A stretch of 64,000 nucleotides of DNA from Magnetospirillum aberrantis SpK. GTDB lineage: Bacteria; Pseudomonadota; Alphaproteobacteria; Rhodospirillales; Magnetospirillaceae. The first letter of the stretch is position 1. Every line of letters starts with the position of its first letter. The stretch covers positions 153,749 through 217,748 of the forward strand of contig NZ_JAAIYP010000035.1 in NCBI RefSeq assembly GCF_011022235.1, given 5' to 3'. Shown here in pieces: positions 9,459 to 19,403 of this stretch. A model generated the notes under the pieces. It was not told the origin of the DNA. It worked only from the letters and a program-made list of their open reading frames with translations, and searched no databases. The position numbers were made by a program, and so were the translations under genes.

Positions 9459-11581
9459 CAATGGTTTCCGTTGCGGCGACGCAGGACGGCCAGGGAATGG
9501 GGCTTCAACGGAAACCGCGTGCCGGCGGCGCAATACTCGCCCTTCAGAACCGATTCCGGCCGGGCGGTATCGATCACCACCTCCCACGTCTTGCCGGCCT
9601 TGGGCGGCGGCAGGGTGTAGAAGATGATCTCGGTATAGGCGTTGCACAGCACCATGAAGGTGTCGTCGGCCTCCTCGTGCCCGGTGCGCGAATCCACCAC
9701 GCAGGATTCGCCGCCCAGGATGAAGCCCAGCGACCGGGCGTAAGGCAGCATCCAGTCGGCCTGGGCCATCTCGAAGCCGTCCGGCGTCACCCAAGTAATG
9801 TCCTTCAACAGGTCGCCGGCCATGCGCCGCCCCTGGAAGAAGTGCGGCCGGCGGAATACCGGATGCTCTCGCCTCAGCCGGATCAGCGCCTGGGTAAAAG
9901 CCAGCATGTCGGCATCCAGGTTTTCCCAGTCGATCCAGCTAAGCTCGTTGTCCTGGCAATAGGCGTTGTTGTTGCCGCCCTGGCTGCGGCCGAATTCGTC
10001 GCCGGCCAACAGCATGGGAACACCCTGGCTGAGCAGCAACGTCGCCATCAGGTTGCGCATCTGTTGCCGACGCAGGGCGTGAATGCGCCGGTTGGAACAC
10101 GGGCCTTCCTGTCCGCAATTCCAGGAATAATTGGCGTCGGTGCCGTCGCGGTTGTTCTCGCCGTTGGAATCGTTGTGCTTGGCGTTGTAGCTGACCAGAT
10201 CGGCCAGGGTGAAGCCGTCGTGGCAGGTGACGAAGTTCAAGCTGGCCCACGGCCGCCGGCCGCCCCAGCCGAACATGTCCGACGAACCGGTGATGCGCGA
10301 GGCAAGGTCGCCGATCAAGCCGCCGTCGCCGCGCCAGAACCGGCGCACGGTGTCGCGATAATGGCCGTTCCATTCCGACCAGCCGGGCGGAAAGCCGCCC
10401 AGGCGATAGCCGTCGCCGCCGATGTCCCACGGTTCGGCGATCATCTTGGCCTTGGACAGCACCGGGTCCTGACGCACCGCGTCGAGAAAGCCCGAGCCCC
10501 CGTCGAAGCCCGATTTCTCACGCGCCAGACTGGCCGCCAGGTCGAAGCGGAAGCCGTCGACGTGCATTTCCTCGACCCAATAGCGCAGGCTGTCCATCAC
10601 CATCTGCAACACGCGCGGATGGCTGAGCTTGAGCGTGTTGCCGCAGCCGGAATAATTCTCGTACCAGCGTTCCGAGCCGGAAACCAGGCGGTAGTAGCTG
10701 ACGTTGTCGATGCCCTTGAACGACAGCGTCGGGCCTAGCTGGTTGCCCTCGGCGGTGTGGTTGTAGACCACGTCCAGGATCACCTCGATCCCCGCCTCGT
10801 GCAGGCGCTGGACCATGCTTTTGAAGTCGCCTTGGGGACTGGCGCCGTAATAGCGGATGTCGGGCGCGAAATAGGCGATGGGGTTGTACCCCCAGTAATT
10901 GCGCAGGCCCTTTTCCGTCAGGTGGCGTTCGTCCACATAGGCCTGGACCGGCAACAGTTCGACCGAGGTGATTCCCAGCTTGACCAGGTGGTCGATCACC
11001 TGGGGTTGGGCCAACCCGAGAAAGGTGCCGCGATATTGCGGCGGCACGTCGGGATGACGCATGGTGAAGCCGCGCACATGCATTTCGTAGGCGACGGTGT
11101 CGTTCCACGCCACGTTCGGCCGGCGGTCGTCCCCCCAGGTGAACGCGGTGTCCACCACCTTGCACTTGGCCTGGTAACGCGCGTTGTCGCGCTTGTCCAT
11201 GACCAGATCCTGCTTGGGACTGCCCAGCCGGAAACCGAAATGGGTGTCCGACCAGATGATGTTGCCGGACAGCGCCTTGGTGTAAGGGTCGATCAGCAGC
11301 TTGTGAGCGTTGAAGCGATGCCCGTGCAGCGGGTCGTAAGGACCGTGCACGCGGTACCCATAAAGCTGTCCCGGCCGCACGTCGGGCAGATATCCGTGCC
11401 ACACCTCGTCGGTATATTCGGGCAGGACGACCCGCTCGATCTCGCGGCCACGATGGTCGAACAGGCACAACTCGACCTTTTCCGCATGTGCCGAGAACAG
11501 CGCGAAGTTGACGCCATGGCCATCCCAGGTGGCTCCCAGGGGATAGGGCGATCCGGGCCAGATGCGGCGGCGCGAGGTCAT
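9458..11581 (-). CDS. glgX: glycogen debranching enzyme
   Basis: This 707-residue GH13 isoamylase-type enzyme hydrolyses alpha-1,6 branches of phosphorylase-limit glycogen. It starts with the family hallmark region GSPYPLGATWDGHGVNFALFS. The catalytic motifs are FRFDLAASLAR (Asp), AEPWDIGGDGYR (Glu) and TCHDGFTLADL (Asp). The ATG at 11581 is preferred because the homologous N-terminus begins there; the longer open frame upstream runs through the preceding gene. It lies 13 bases after the solute-binding gene and overlaps treZ by one base. Confidence 0.95.
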   Translation of the reverse strand: MTSRRRIWPGSPYPLGATWDGHGVNFALFSAHAEKVELCLFDHRGREIERVVLPEYTDEVWHGYLPDVRPGQLYGYRVHGPYDPLHGHRFNAHKLLIDPYTKALSGNIIWSDTHFGFRLGSPKQDLVMDKRDNARYQAKCKVVDTAFTWGDDRRPNVAWNDTVAYEMHVRGFTMRHPDVPPQYRGTFLGLAQPQVIDHLVKLGITSVELLPVQAYVDERHLTEKGLRNYWGYNPIAYFAPDIRYYGASPQGDFKSMVQRLHEAGIEVILDVVYNHTAEGNQLGPTLSFKGIDNVSYYRLVSGSERWYENYSGCGNTLKLSHPRVLQMVMDSLRYWVEEMHVDGFRFDLAASLAREKSGFDGGSGFLDAVRQDPVLSKAKMIAEPWDIGGDGYRLGGFPPGWSEWNGHYRDTVRRFWRGDGGLIGDLASRITGSSDMFGWGGRRPWASLNFVTCHDGFTLADLVSYNAKHNDSNGENNRDGTDANYSWNCGQEGPCSNRRIHALRRQQMRNLMATLLLSQGVPMLLAGDEFGRSQGGNNNAYCQDNELSWIDWENLDADMLAFTQALIRLRREHPVFRRPHFFQGRRMAGDLLKDITWVTPDGFEMAQADWMLPYARSLGFILGGESCVVDSRTGHEEADDTFMVLCNAYTEIIFYTLPPPKAGKTWEVVIDTARPESVLKGEYCAAGTRFPLKPHSLAVLRRRNGNH

Positions 11582-11594
11582 GACGAAAGGCCTC

Positions 11595-12326
11595 TTACTT
11601 GAAAAGCGGGGGGGAATAGGACGCGACGACACGATCCCGCGTGCCGTCATCGACCATGGTTTGGAAATGGTGCCGCAGCGCGGCCACCAGATCGGGGTCG
11701 GCCCCCGGAGACAAGGCCAGCCATGCCTGCTCGACCCCGACGCGTGGGCCGATGGTCGGCGTTCCGGCAAGTCCATGCCGATGCCACAACCAACGTGCCT
11801 CGATCTCGGGGACATACCAGGCGTCTGCCCGGCCGGCGGCCAGGATACGGGCGTTGTCGGCAGTGTCGGTGGCGGTTTTCAGGTTGGCGAAGCCCTTGGC
11901 GCGCAGGTCCTCGAGAAACGAAGTGCCGTCCTGAACCCGCACCGAGCCCAGACGGCGAGCGCCGTCCAGATCATGGCGGCGACCGTCGGCCGACACGAAA
12001 TTGACGCCATAGACCAGGACCTCGGCCACCCAGGTATAGCGATCCTCGCGTTCGGGCGTCCGTCCCAACGGCATGATGGCCGCGTCATGGCCGTCACGCA
12101 CCTCGGCCTGGGCACGGGCCCAGGGTTCGAACGACACGGAAAAGCCGATCCCGGCGCGACGGGCCAGTTCTCGCCCCAATTCGACCACGATGCCCGGCCG
12201 TTCCGCCGAATCGGCGATGGCGAAAGGCGGGAAGTCGGCGGTGTGCAGACGCAACTCGACCGCATCCGCGACCGCCGGCCATACCAGGGCCACCATCGTC
12301 GCCAACATGCGCGCCATCCTGCCCAT
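11595..12326 (-). CDS. periplasmic solute-binding protein (family 3) inside glycogen operon
   Basis: This 243-residue protein has a short signal peptide (MGRMARMLATMVALVWPAVA) followed by the start of an amino-acid-type binding domain (LRLHTADFPPFAI...GIVVELGRELARRAGI). The two-lobed SBP_bac_3 fold is suggested by WVAEVLVYGVNFV and the C-terminal DLVAALRHHFQTMVDDGT. No permease or ATPase gene is next to it. Start 12326 is chosen because GGGGAGG lies just upstream. It sits 23 bases after glgB and 13 before glgX, so it is clearly part of the operon. Such orphan binding proteins can feed a remote transporter or a sensor; the ligand is unknown. Confidence 0.75.
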   Translation of the reverse strand: MGRMARMLATMVALVWPAVADAVELRLHTADFPPFAIADSAERPGIVVELGRELARRAGIGFSVSFEPWARAQAEVRDGHDAAIMPLGRTPEREDRYTWVAEVLVYGVNFVSADGRRHDLDGARRLGSVRVQDGTSFLEDLRAKGFANLKTATDTADNARILAAGRADAWYVPEIEARWLWHRHGLAGTPTIGPRVGVEQAWLALSPGADPDLVAALRHHFQTMVDDGTRDRVVASYSPPLFK

Positions 12327-12349
12327 CGCCCCCCTCCCCTGCTGCCGGC

Positions 12350-14539
12350 TCAGCGTTCGCGCTTGAACACCACCACCGCCAAGGGCGGCAAGGTCAGGTT
12401 CAGCGAATAGGGATGGCCGTGCCACGGCACTTCCTCGGCCTGATGGCCGCCGCCGTTGTGGACGTTGCCGCCGCCGTACCATTCGGAATCGGTGTTCAGC
12501 ACCTCGTGATAGAAGCCGGGATAGGGAACGCCGACCCGGTAACCCTCTCGCACCACCGGGGTAAAGCTGCACGCCACCACCGCGATGTCGTCCTGAACCT
12601 TGGCCCGGCGCAGATAGGTCAACACCGAATTGTCGCGGTCGTTGCAGTCGATCCAGGAAAAGCCGTGCGGATCGGTGTCGAGTTCATAGAAACACGGCTC
12701 GACCCGGTACAGGTGGTTAAGATCGCGGATCAGCCGCTGCACCCCCTGGTGGGGGGTATATTCCAGCAAGTGCCAATCCAGCGATTCCTCGCAATTCCAT
12801 TCACGCCCTTGCGCGAACTCACAGCCCATGAACAGCAGCTTCTTGCCGGGATGGGTCCACATGAAGGCGAAATAGGCGCGCAGATTGGCGAAACGCTGCC
12901 AGTCGTCGCCCGGCATGCGGGCCAACAGCGATCCCTTGCCGTGCACCACCTCGTCATGGGACAGCGGCAGCACGAAGTTTTCGTGGAACGCGTAAAGCAG
13001 GCCGAACGTCAGGTCGTCGTGATGGTAGCGGCGATGGATCGGTTCCTTGGAAATATAGCGAAGGGTGTCGTTCATCCACCCCATGTTCCACTTGAAGCCA
13101 AAACCCAAGCCGCCCAGATAGACCGGCCGCGACACCATGGGCCAAGCGGTGGATTCCTCGGCGATGGTGGTGGCGCCGGGATGTTCGCCGAACACCACTT
13201 CGTTCATGCGGCGCAGGAAATCGATGGCCGCCAGGTTCTCGCGGCCACCATAGCAATTGGGAATCCACTCGCCCTCTTCGCGTGAGTAATCCAGGTAGAG
13301 CATGGAGGCAACCGCGTCCACCCGCAGGCCGTCGATGTGGTATTGCTCGACCCAATAAACGGCGTTGGCCACCAGATAATTCTGAACCTCGCGGCGGCCG
13401 TAATTGTAGATCAGGGTGTTCCAGTCCTTGTGGAATCCCAGGCGCGGGTCTTCGTGCTCGTAAAGGCAGGTGCCGTCGAACTGGGCCAAGCCATGCGAGT
13501 CGGTGGGGAAATGCCCCGCCACCCAGTCGATCAGCACGCCCACGCCGTTCTGGTGCATGCGTTCGACGAAGGCGCGGAACTCCTCGGGATTGCCGAAACG
13601 CGAGGTGGGAGCGAACAGCCCCACCGGCTGATAGCCCCACGACCCCGAGAACGGATGCTCGTTGACCGGCAACAGTTCGACATGGGTGAAACCCAGGTCG
13701 CGCACGTATTCCGACAATTGGTCGGCCAGTTCCAGATAGGTGAGCGAACGGCTGTCCTCGTCCGGCACGCGGCGCCACGACCCCAGATGCACTTCATAAA
13801 TGGACACCGGCGCGTGGCGGTCGTTGCGGCTGTGGCGGCGCTCCATCCAGTCGCCGTCCTGCCAGTCGCGCTCGGCCAGTTCCCACACGATCGAGGCGGT
13901 CTTGGGCGGCACCTCGGCGTAATGGCCGTAGGGGTCGGCCTTGAGCGGCAACAGATTGCCGTGCGGCCCGATCAGTTCATATTTGTAGACGGTGCCGTTG
14001 CCCAGGCCGGGAATGAAGATTTCCCACACCCCGGCCTCGACCCGCTTGCGCATGGGATGGCGGCGGCCGTCCCAACCGTTGAAGTCGCCGACCACCGACA
14101 CACGCCGGGCATTGGGCGCCCACACCGCGAACTGAACGCCGGCCACGCCATCGACGGTGACGCAATGCGATCCCATCTTTTCGAAGGTGCGCAGGTGATT
14201 GCCTTCGACCAGCAGATGGATGTCCAACTCGCCCAGAACCGGCGGGAAGCGATAGGGGTCCTCGACCACCAGATCCTGGCCGTCGGCGGTTTCCAGCCTC
14301 AGACGGTAATCGCCGGCCAAGGCCTGCGGCACCTTGGCCGCGAACAGGCCGTGCGGATGGATGCGCGCCAACTCGACCTCGCCGGCGGCGCCGGTCGCCC
14401 ACACGCGGGCGGCATGCGGCTGAAAGGCGACGATCTTGTCGCCATGCGGGCCTAGGACGGCGAAGGGATCGCCATGGGTGCCGGCGACGATGGTTTCGGC
14501 GTCGGACCCGGCCACCAATGCGGATGAAGTTTTAGCCAT
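12350..14539 (-). CDS. glgB: 1,4-alpha-glucan branching enzyme
   Basis: This 729-residue GH13 enzyme introduces alpha-1,6 branches during glycogen synthesis. It has two N-terminal beta domains ([11 protein letters not shown] at about residue 25, and [20 protein letters not shown]) and a catalytic barrel with [16 protein letters not shown] (Asp), AEESTAWP (Glu) and [12 protein letters not shown] (Asp). I chose the ATG at 14539 because GGAAGAG precedes it; the longer frame upstream has no ribosome site. It is the first gene of the minus-strand glycogen cluster. No glgA or glgC is in the window, so ADP-glucose synthesis must be encoded elsewhere. Confidence 0.96.
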   Translation of the reverse strand: MAKTSSALVAGSDAETIVAGTHGDPFAVLGPHGDKIVAFQPHAARVWATGAAGEVELARIHPHGLFAAKVPQALAGDYRLRLETADGQDLVVEDPYRFPPVLGELDIHLLVEGNHLRTFEKMGSHCVTVDGVAGVQFAVWAPNARRVSVVGDFNGWDGRRHPMRKRVEAGVWEIFIPGLGNGTVYKYELIGPHGNLLPLKADPYGHYAEVPPKTASIVWELAERDWQDGDWMERRHSRNDRHAPVSIYEVHLGSWRRVPDEDSRSLTYLELADQLSEYVRDLGFTHVELLPVNEHPFSGSWGYQPVGLFAPTSRFGNPEEFRAFVERMHQNGVGVLIDWVAGHFPTDSHGLAQFDGTCLYEHEDPRLGFHKDWNTLIYNYGRREVQNYLVANAVYWVEQYHIDGLRVDAVASMLYLDYSREEGEWIPNCYGGRENLAAIDFLRRMNEVVFGEHPGATTIAEESTAWPMVSRPVYLGGLGFGFKWNMGWMNDTLRYISKEPIHRRYHHDDLTFGLLYAFHENFVLPLSHDEVVHGKGSLLARMPGDDWQRFANLRAYFAFMWTHPGKKLLFMGCEFAQGREWNCEESLDWHLLEYTPHQGVQRLIRDLNHLYRVEPCFYELDTDPHGFSWIDCNDRDNSVLTYLRRAKVQDDIAVVACSFTPVVREGYRVGVPYPGFYHEVLNTDSEWYGGGNVHNGGGHQAEEVPWHGHPYSLNLTLPPLAVVVFKRER

Positions 14540-14700
14540 GGGATCTCTTCCTTGCGTTTCACCCTTCACTGCACCATGTACCAGCTTCCCTTGGAAAGAC
14601 AAATTACCCTTCATCGGGTCTCCCGCGCGCCCCGTCCCAGGGGATGGGGCTTGCCAAACGGCCACGTCCCCGCTTCCGAACAAAAAAAGCCGATTTGTAG

Positions 14701-14714
14701 TTGATCCAAATCAA
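14701..14714 (+). promoter_or_regulatory. perfect FNR/Anr-type box
   Basis: TTGAT-CCAA-ATCAA is an exact match to the FNR consensus TTGATNNNNATCAA. It is centred at 14707.5. A start site 41.5 bases downstream (about 14749) would be preceded by a GCTATT-like -10 at about 14737-14743, so a class II FNR promoter driving the rightward small membrane protein gene is plausible. The minus-strand side towards glgB is GC-rich where a -10 would be needed. Confidence 0.65.
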
Positions 14715-14820
14715 AGTTTTCAGCTTTCGGCTTTCACGCTATTCCCAAATCTGGTAGAGGTTTCCCCCGAGGGGACCGGTCGATAGGTGACCGGCAGTGA
14801 AGATTCAAGGAGCGTGTTCG

Positions 14821-15039
14821 ATGAGCGTCCTTCCCAAGGTTCTTGGCCTGACCGTGGCCGGCGTGCTGGTGATCGTGCTGTACCTGTTGCCGTCGATCGT
14901 CGGCGCATTGGTTGGCGGCAATGCCGCTCCGTCGAGCGCCAGCCCGACCGGCTTCTTCGTGTACATCGGCTTGGCGCTGACCGCCTTGTTCCTGTGCACC
15001 ATCATGTACCTGGCCTCGACCGGCGGCGACGAAGCCTGA
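14821..15039 (+). CDS. small two-helix membrane protein, possibly FNR-controlled
   Basis: This 72-residue protein (MSVLPKVLGLTVAGVLVIVL...) has two strong hydrophobic segments, about residues 5-31 and 43-62, joined by a Gly/Ala/Ser-rich loop, and ends with a short acidic tail. I chose the ATG at 14821 because AAGGAG (14807-14812) lies 8 bases upstream; the in-frame ATG at 14797 lacks a site. A perfect FNR box lies 113 bases upstream and a strong intrinsic terminator directly downstream, so it is a one-gene transcript. I do not recognise the family. A role at low oxygen is inferred only from the box. Confidence 0.7.
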   Translation: MSVLPKVLGLTVAGVLVIVLYLLPSIVGALVGGNAAPSSASPTGFFVYIGLALTALFLCTIMYLASTGGDEA

Positions 15040-15064
15040 TCGTTTCCGCTGTTCGCGAAAGACG

Positions 15065-15105
15065 AACGCCCCGGTTTCCTTGGGAAATCGGGGCGTTGTT
15101 TTTTT
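15065..15105 (+). terminator. strong intrinsic terminator
   Basis: AACGCCCCG (15065-15073) pairs with CGGGGCGTT (15089-15097). An inner GTTTCC/GGAAAT extends the stem, and a seven-T run follows. It ends the small membrane protein transcript and sits just before the end of the converging gene. Confidence 0.9.
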
Positions 15106-15109
15106 CCGG

Positions 15110-15589
15110 TCAACCGCCGGAACAGGCCTTGTAGTCCAACAGCACCTCGTTCTGAACCACCTTGGCCTGTTCGGTGAAACCGCCCCAGCCCCGGCGGTTG
15201 ACGTCGTCCAGCATCTTGTCGGCCTGGGCGCAATAGGCGGTGGTCAGCGGCACGTTGCGGTGATAGGTCACCAACCGTCCGTCAAAATAGGTCCGCACCT
15301 TGAGCGCGTCCTTCTTGAACTCGCGCGTGAACATCTTGGCCCGCCGGTCGGTCTGGGACTTGAGGCGGGGACCAAAGCGTTCGTCGAACTTCTTCCATTT
15401 CGCGGCGGTGCCGGGCAGCATCTCGTCGCAGCGGTTGCCGGCCTCGCGCAGGAACACGCCGTGACGCACCAATTGCTCGGTCTGGATTTCGGCCGAGCTC
15501 AGGCAGCGCTTGAACTTCACCTGCGCCAGGGCGCCAACCGGCACGGACAGCGCCAAGGCGGCAAGAACGGCGACGGACAAGAACCTCAT
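15110..15589 (-). CDS. secreted protein of unknown function
   Basis: This 159-residue protein has a clear Sec signal peptide (MRFLSVAVLAALALSVPVGALAQ, cleavage after ALA). The mature part is basic, predicted helical, and has four cysteines (KRCLSS, NRCDEM, AYCAQA, YKACSG) that could form two disulfides. Start 15589 is chosen from the signal peptide; the open frame continues upstream without one. It lies 35 bases after msrQ on the same strand and may be co-transcribed with the msrPQ envelope-repair pair. The family is not recognised. Confidence 0.65.
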   Translation of the reverse strand: MRFLSVAVLAALALSVPVGALAQVKFKRCLSSAEIQTEQLVRHGVFLREAGNRCDEMLPGTAAKWKKFDERFGPRLKSQTDRRAKMFTREFKKDALKVRTYFDGRLVTYHRNVPLTTAYCAQADKMLDDVNRRGWGGFTEQAKVVQNEVLLDYKACSGG

Positions 15590-15624
15590 GGCGCGTTTCC
15601 CGCGACGACAACGTGGTTCGGCCA

Positions 15625-16200
15625 TTATGCCCGCCCCCGCCGCCACAGGCGAGAGCCCAGCAGCAGCGACAAAATCACCGCGTACAGAAGCGGTTCGCGA
15701 ATGTCGGCCTTGACCATCAGCCAGAAATGGGCCACCGCCAGCACCGACGCCGGAAACACCAGCCGATGCAGCCGCCGCCATGCCCGTCCGCCCAGGCGGC
15801 GGATCATGCCGTCGGTGGAAGTGACGGCCAAAGGCAGCAACAGCACGAAACAGCCCATTCCCAGCGTGATGTAGGTGCGCTTCGCCACGTCCTTCAACAA
15901 CGCCTGCCAGTCGAAGAACAGGTCCAGCCCCACATAGGAGGCGAGGTGCAGGCAGACATAGAAAAAGGCGAACAGCCCGACCATCCGCCGCAGCCGCGCC
16001 AACGGCGCCCAGCCGGTCACGCGGCGTAGCGGCGTCACCGCCAGGGCCAGCAACAGGAAACGCAACGCCCAGTCGCCGGTGGTCCGGTTAATGGTCTCGA
16101 CCGGGTTGACCCCCAGGTCGTCGGAAAAGGCCCGCCACGCCAACCACGCCAGCGGCATCAACGACAGGGCGAAGACACCCGGTTTCAGCCAGCGCGCCAT
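15625..16200 (-). CDS. msrQ: heme-binding membrane subunit of methionine sulfoxide reductase
   Basis: This 191-residue inner-membrane protein of the YedZ/ferric-reductase-like family passes electrons from the respiratory chain to periplasmic MsrP. About six hydrophobic helices are visible, with conserved histidines such as the one in FFYVCLHLASYVGLDL and those in WRRLHRLVF and VAHFWLMVKAD, which fit heme ligation. The protein begins [14 protein letters not shown]. Its ATG (16200) overlaps the msrP stop by one base (TGATG), as expected for the obligate msrPQ pair. Confidence 0.93.
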   Translation of the reverse strand: MARWLKPGVFALSLMPLAWLAWRAFSDDLGVNPVETINRTTGDWALRFLLLALAVTPLRRVTGWAPLARLRRMVGLFAFFYVCLHLASYVGLDLFFDWQALLKDVAKRTYITLGMGCFVLLLPLAVTSTDGMIRRLGGRAWRRLHRLVFPASVLAVAHFWLMVKADIREPLLYAVILSLLLGSRLWRRGRA

Positions 16201-17120
16201 CAGTATTCGACCCTGAGGTCCATGCCGGCATACAACCCCGCCACCTGTTCCGCATAGCCGTTGAAGGGCAAGGTGGGGCGGCGGCGAAACTCGCCGATCC
16301 GGCGCTCGGTGGCCTGGCTCCAGCGCGGGTGGTCGACCTCGGGGTTGACGTTGGAATAAAAGCCGTATTCGCGGGGTGCGTAATCGTTCCAGGCGGTGGC
16401 CGGCCGGGTTTCGCTGAAGCGGATGCGCACGATCGACTTGATGGATTTGAAGCCGTATTTCCACGGCACCACCAACCGCAGGGGGGCACCGTTCTGGGCC
16501 GGCAGTTCCTGGCCGTACATACCCACCGCCAGAATGGTCAGGGGATGCATGGCTTCGTCCATGCGCAAGCCCTCGGTATAAGGCCAGTTGAGGATGGGCA
16601 CGCGCAGCCCCGGCATCTGATCGCGGTCGGCCAGCGAGACGAATTCCACGAATTTGGCCTTGGATGTCGGTTCAAACCGCTTGAGAAGCTCGCCCAACGG
16701 CACCCCCACCCACGGGATCACCATGGACCAGCCCTCGACGCAGCGCATGCGGTAGACCCGCTCCTCGAGCCGGTGCGGCTTGACCAGATCCTCGAAGGCG
16801 ATTGTTCCCGGACGGGCGCACTCGCCTTCGACCACCACGCTCCATGGCCGCGTCTTGAGCCGGCCGGGGGCGGTGCGGGCCGGATCGGCCTTGTCGGTGC
16901 CGAATTCGTAGTAATTGTTGTAGGTGCTGGCCGCCTCGAACGACGTCGGCTTGTCGTCCAGGGTCACCACCCCCCTGGCGTAATCCAGGGGCGCCGCGCC
17001 GGCCCGCCCCACCGGAAACAATGCCGCCGCCGCCAAGGCAAGAAAACGACGGCGGTCCAGATACAGGGCGCGGTCGGTGACGTCGCATTCACGCAAATCG
17101 GGGGCGGGGCGAATCAGCAT
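16200..17120 (-). CDS. msrP: molybdopterin catalytic subunit of periplasmic methionine sulfoxide reductase
   Basis: This 306-residue protein (YedY family) repairs oxidised methionines in envelope proteins. A Tat signal is present ([14 protein letters not shown], about residues 22-35), matching export with folded molybdopterin. The Mo-ligating cysteine is in [15 protein letters not shown], and [18 protein letters not shown] is a family block. The start at 17120 leaves about 20 residues before the twin arginines. It overlaps msrQ by one base and follows acuI by 17 bases. Length and motifs are normal. Confidence 0.95.
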   Translation of the reverse strand: MLIRPAPDLRECDVTDRALYLDRRRFLALAAAALFPVGRAGAAPLDYARGVVTLDDKPTSFEAASTYNNYYEFGTDKADPARTAPGRLKTRPWSVVVEGECARPGTIAFEDLVKPHRLEERVYRMRCVEGWSMVIPWVGVPLGELLKRFEPTSKAKFVEFVSLADRDQMPGLRVPILNWPYTEGLRMDEAMHPLTILAVGMYGQELPAQNGAPLRLVVPWKYGFKSIKSIVRIRFSETRPATAWNDYAPREYGFYSNVNPEVDHPRWSQATERRIGEFRRRPTLPFNGYAEQVAGLYAGMDLRVEY

Positions 17121-17137
17121 GTTGGCGTTCCCATCGT

Positions 17138-18133
17138 TCAGCGGTTGACGTCGACCACCACGCGGCCGCGTACCTGACCCTTCAGGATGTCGCCGCCCAG
17201 GGCCGGCAGGTCGGACAACCCGGCCTCCACCGTCATGGCGTCGAGCAGATCCAGCGGCATCTCGGCCGCCAGACGGTTCCAGGCGGCGACGCGGCGCGGC
17301 GTCGGACATTGCGCGCTGTCGATGCCCAGAACGGAAATACCGCGCAGCAACAGCGGCAGGACGGTCGTGTTCAACTCCACCCCGCCGGCATTGCCGCACG
17401 AGGCCACCGCGCCATGCAGCCGCAACGACGCCAGCACATGGGCCAAGGTGGCGCCGCCGACACTGTCGACACAGCCCGCCCAGCGTTCGGCCAGCAACGG
17501 CTTGGCGGCACCGCCGGCCAGTTCCGCGCGGTCCACCAGCACCGAGGCGCCCAAATCCTTGAGATAGGCGTGCTGTTCCGGCCGGCCGGTGGACGCGGCG
17601 ACACGATAGCCGCGACGGGCCAGGATGGCGGTGGCGACCGAGCCCAGGCCGCCGGCGGCGCCGGTGACCAGGACCTCGCCTTCGCTTTCGCGGGTCAAGC
17701 CATGGTCTTCAAGCGCCATCACCGCCAACATGGCGGTCAGTCCGGCGGTGCCCAGGGCCATGGCCCGCCGCGCGCTCAGTCCTTTGGGCAACGGCACCAG
17801 CCATTCCCCCCTGACCCGCGCGTATTGGGCGTAACCGCCCCACCACACCTCGCCGACCCGCCAGCCGGTCAGGATGACCTTGTCGCCCGCCTTCCAGTCT
17901 GGGTGGTCCGACGCCTCGACCGTGCCGACGAAGTCGATGCCGGGAACGTGGGGATAGGAGCGCACCAGACGGCCCAAGCCTTTGAGAACCATGCCGTCCT
18001 TGTAGTTCAGGGTGGAATAGTCCACCCGCACGGTGACGTCGCCCGGCGGCAGACGATCCGCGCTCAGGGTTTCCACCGACGCCGAGACCTTGCCTTCGTT
18101 CTCGTTCAACAGCAGCGCGCGGAAATCGTCCAC
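17138..18133 (-). CDS. acuI: acrylyl-CoA reductase (NADPH), AcuI/YhdH type
   Basis: This 331-residue medium-chain dehydrogenase/reductase reduces acrylyl-CoA to propionyl-CoA. It shows the family start [15 protein letters not shown], the [13 protein letters not shown] segment and the nucleotide-binding [14 protein letters not shown]. The start is a GTG at 18133 with AAGGAG seven bases upstream. No zinc-ligand pattern of classical alcohol dehydrogenases is seen, which fits AcuI. It precedes msrPQ by 17 bases. With prpE and meaB elsewhere in the window it fits a propionyl-CoA route. Confidence 0.88.
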   Translation of the reverse strand: MDDFRALLLNENEGKVSASVETLSADRLPPGDVTVRVDYSTLNYKDGMVLKGLGRLVRSYPHVPGIDFVGTVEASDHPDWKAGDKVILTGWRVGEVWWGGYAQYARVRGEWLVPLPKGLSARRAMALGTAGLTAMLAVMALEDHGLTRESEGEVLVTGAAGGLGSVATAILARRGYRVAASTGRPEQHAYLKDLGASVLVDRAELAGGAAKPLLAERWAGCVDSVGGATLAHVLASLRLHGAVASCGNAGGVELNTTVLPLLLRGISVLGIDSAQCPTPRRVAAWNRLAAEMPLDLLDAMTVEAGLSDLPALGGDILKGQVRGRVVVDVNR

Positions 18134-18299
18134 GTCCCGTCTCCTTTCCCTGTTCCATGGTCGTTCAAGCCTACGCCGGGAGCCAGACGCGGTCGAGGCC
18201 GCGCCGGTGCCGTCCGCCCTTTACTTAGGTGCTGGCGTTGCCAGAAACCACCCCCGCGCGTAGGCTGGCGGCGGAACAACCGCCCGCAGGAGCATCCCC

Positions 18300-19403
18300 G
18301 TGCCCGAGCATCTTTCTCCAACCCGCCACGGAGCCCGCCACGGAGAGCGTCCCTTCGCCCATGTCGCGGGCACCGGCAGCATGCTGCGGCTGGCGTTGCT
18401 GAACTTCCTGCTCAACGTCCTCACCCTCAGCCTGTGGCGGTTCTGGGCCAAGACACGGGTGCGCCGCCTGTTGTGGAGCGGCACCGCCGCCTGGGGCGAC
18501 CACGCCGAATATACCGGACGCGGCGGCGAACTGTTCCTGGGCTTCGTGGTGGTGATGGTGTCGGTGTTCATGCCGATCCTGGTCGCCCTGACCGCCGCCC
18601 AGATGGCGGTCGAGGCCGGCAACCCGTGGGGCAACGCCTTCGTCCTGCTGATCCAGGCGGTGGCCGTCTTCCTGGCCTTCGCCGGCTTGTACCGGGCGCG
18701 GCGCTATCAATTGTCGCGCACCCTGTGGCGCGGCATCCGCGCCGGCCAGGATGGCGAGGCATGGCGCTATGGCCTGATGGTGCTGGGCTGCGGGCTGGTC
18801 AACGTTCTCAGCCTGGGTTGGACATGGCCGTGGACCGAGATGACGCTGGCCCGCTATCGCCTGGGCAACACCCGTTTCGGCGACGAACGCTTCGTCTGCA
18901 CCGCCAGGGCGCGGGGCCTTTACCGCCGCTTCGCGGTGATGTGGGGGGTGGCGGCGCTGGTGCTGTGCCTGCCGCTGGTCACCGTTCTTGGCCTCTATTT
19001 GTCCGGCGACGGGATTCTGGAAAGCGCCGAACCCGCATTGTTGTTCATCATCGGCTTGCTTTTGGCCGGCGGGGTAGTCCTGGTGCTGGCCCTGCCCTAC
19101 GCATGGTATCGTGCCGCCGTGCTGCGGCAATTGGTGGCCGCCACCCGTTTCGCCGGCACCACCTTTCACCTTGACGCGCGAACCGCGCCGCTGTTGCGGC
19201 TGGGTCTGGGCAACTGGCTGATCGGCGTCTTGTCCCTGGGTATCCTCAGGCCGTGGGCCGCGCTGCGGGAATTCCGCTTCGTCTGCGCCAACCTGAGCGC
19301 CGATTGTGAACCCGACTGGTCCTCGGTCCGTCAGTCCGCCGCCGCCGCCCCCCGCCTGGGCGAAGGTCTGGCGGCGGTGTTCGATGGCGCCGGAGAGTTC
19401 TGA
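18300..19403 (+). CDS. DUF898 (YjgN-like) membrane protein
   Basis: This 367-residue integral membrane protein has about eight hydrophobic helices and two repeated halves, each with a WRFWAKTRVRRLLW / W-P-W-x-E-x-x-LARYRLGNTRF type block characteristic of DUF898/YjgN. Its start is GTG at 18300 with CAGGAG seven bases upstream. The stop overlaps the next ATG (TGATG), coupling it to the M48 peptidase. Pairing of DUF898 with an M48 peptidase is a recurrent arrangement, but the function is unknown. Confidence 0.85.
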   Translation: MPEHLSPTRHGARHGERPFAHVAGTGSMLRLALLNFLLNVLTLSLWRFWAKTRVRRLLWSGTAAWGDHAEYTGRGGELFLGFVVVMVSVFMPILVALTAAQMAVEAGNPWGNAFVLLIQAVAVFLAFAGLYRARRYQLSRTLWRGIRAGQDGEAWRYGLMVLGCGLVNVLSLGWTWPWTEMTLARYRLGNTRFGDERFVCTARARGLYRRFAVMWGVAALVLCLPLVTVLGLYLSGDGILESAEPALLFIIGLLLAGGVVLVLALPYAWYRAAVLRQLVAATRFAGTTFHLDARTAPLLRLGLGNWLIGVLSLGILRPWAALREFRFVCANLSADCEPDWSSVRQSAAAAPRLGEGLAAVFDGAGEF

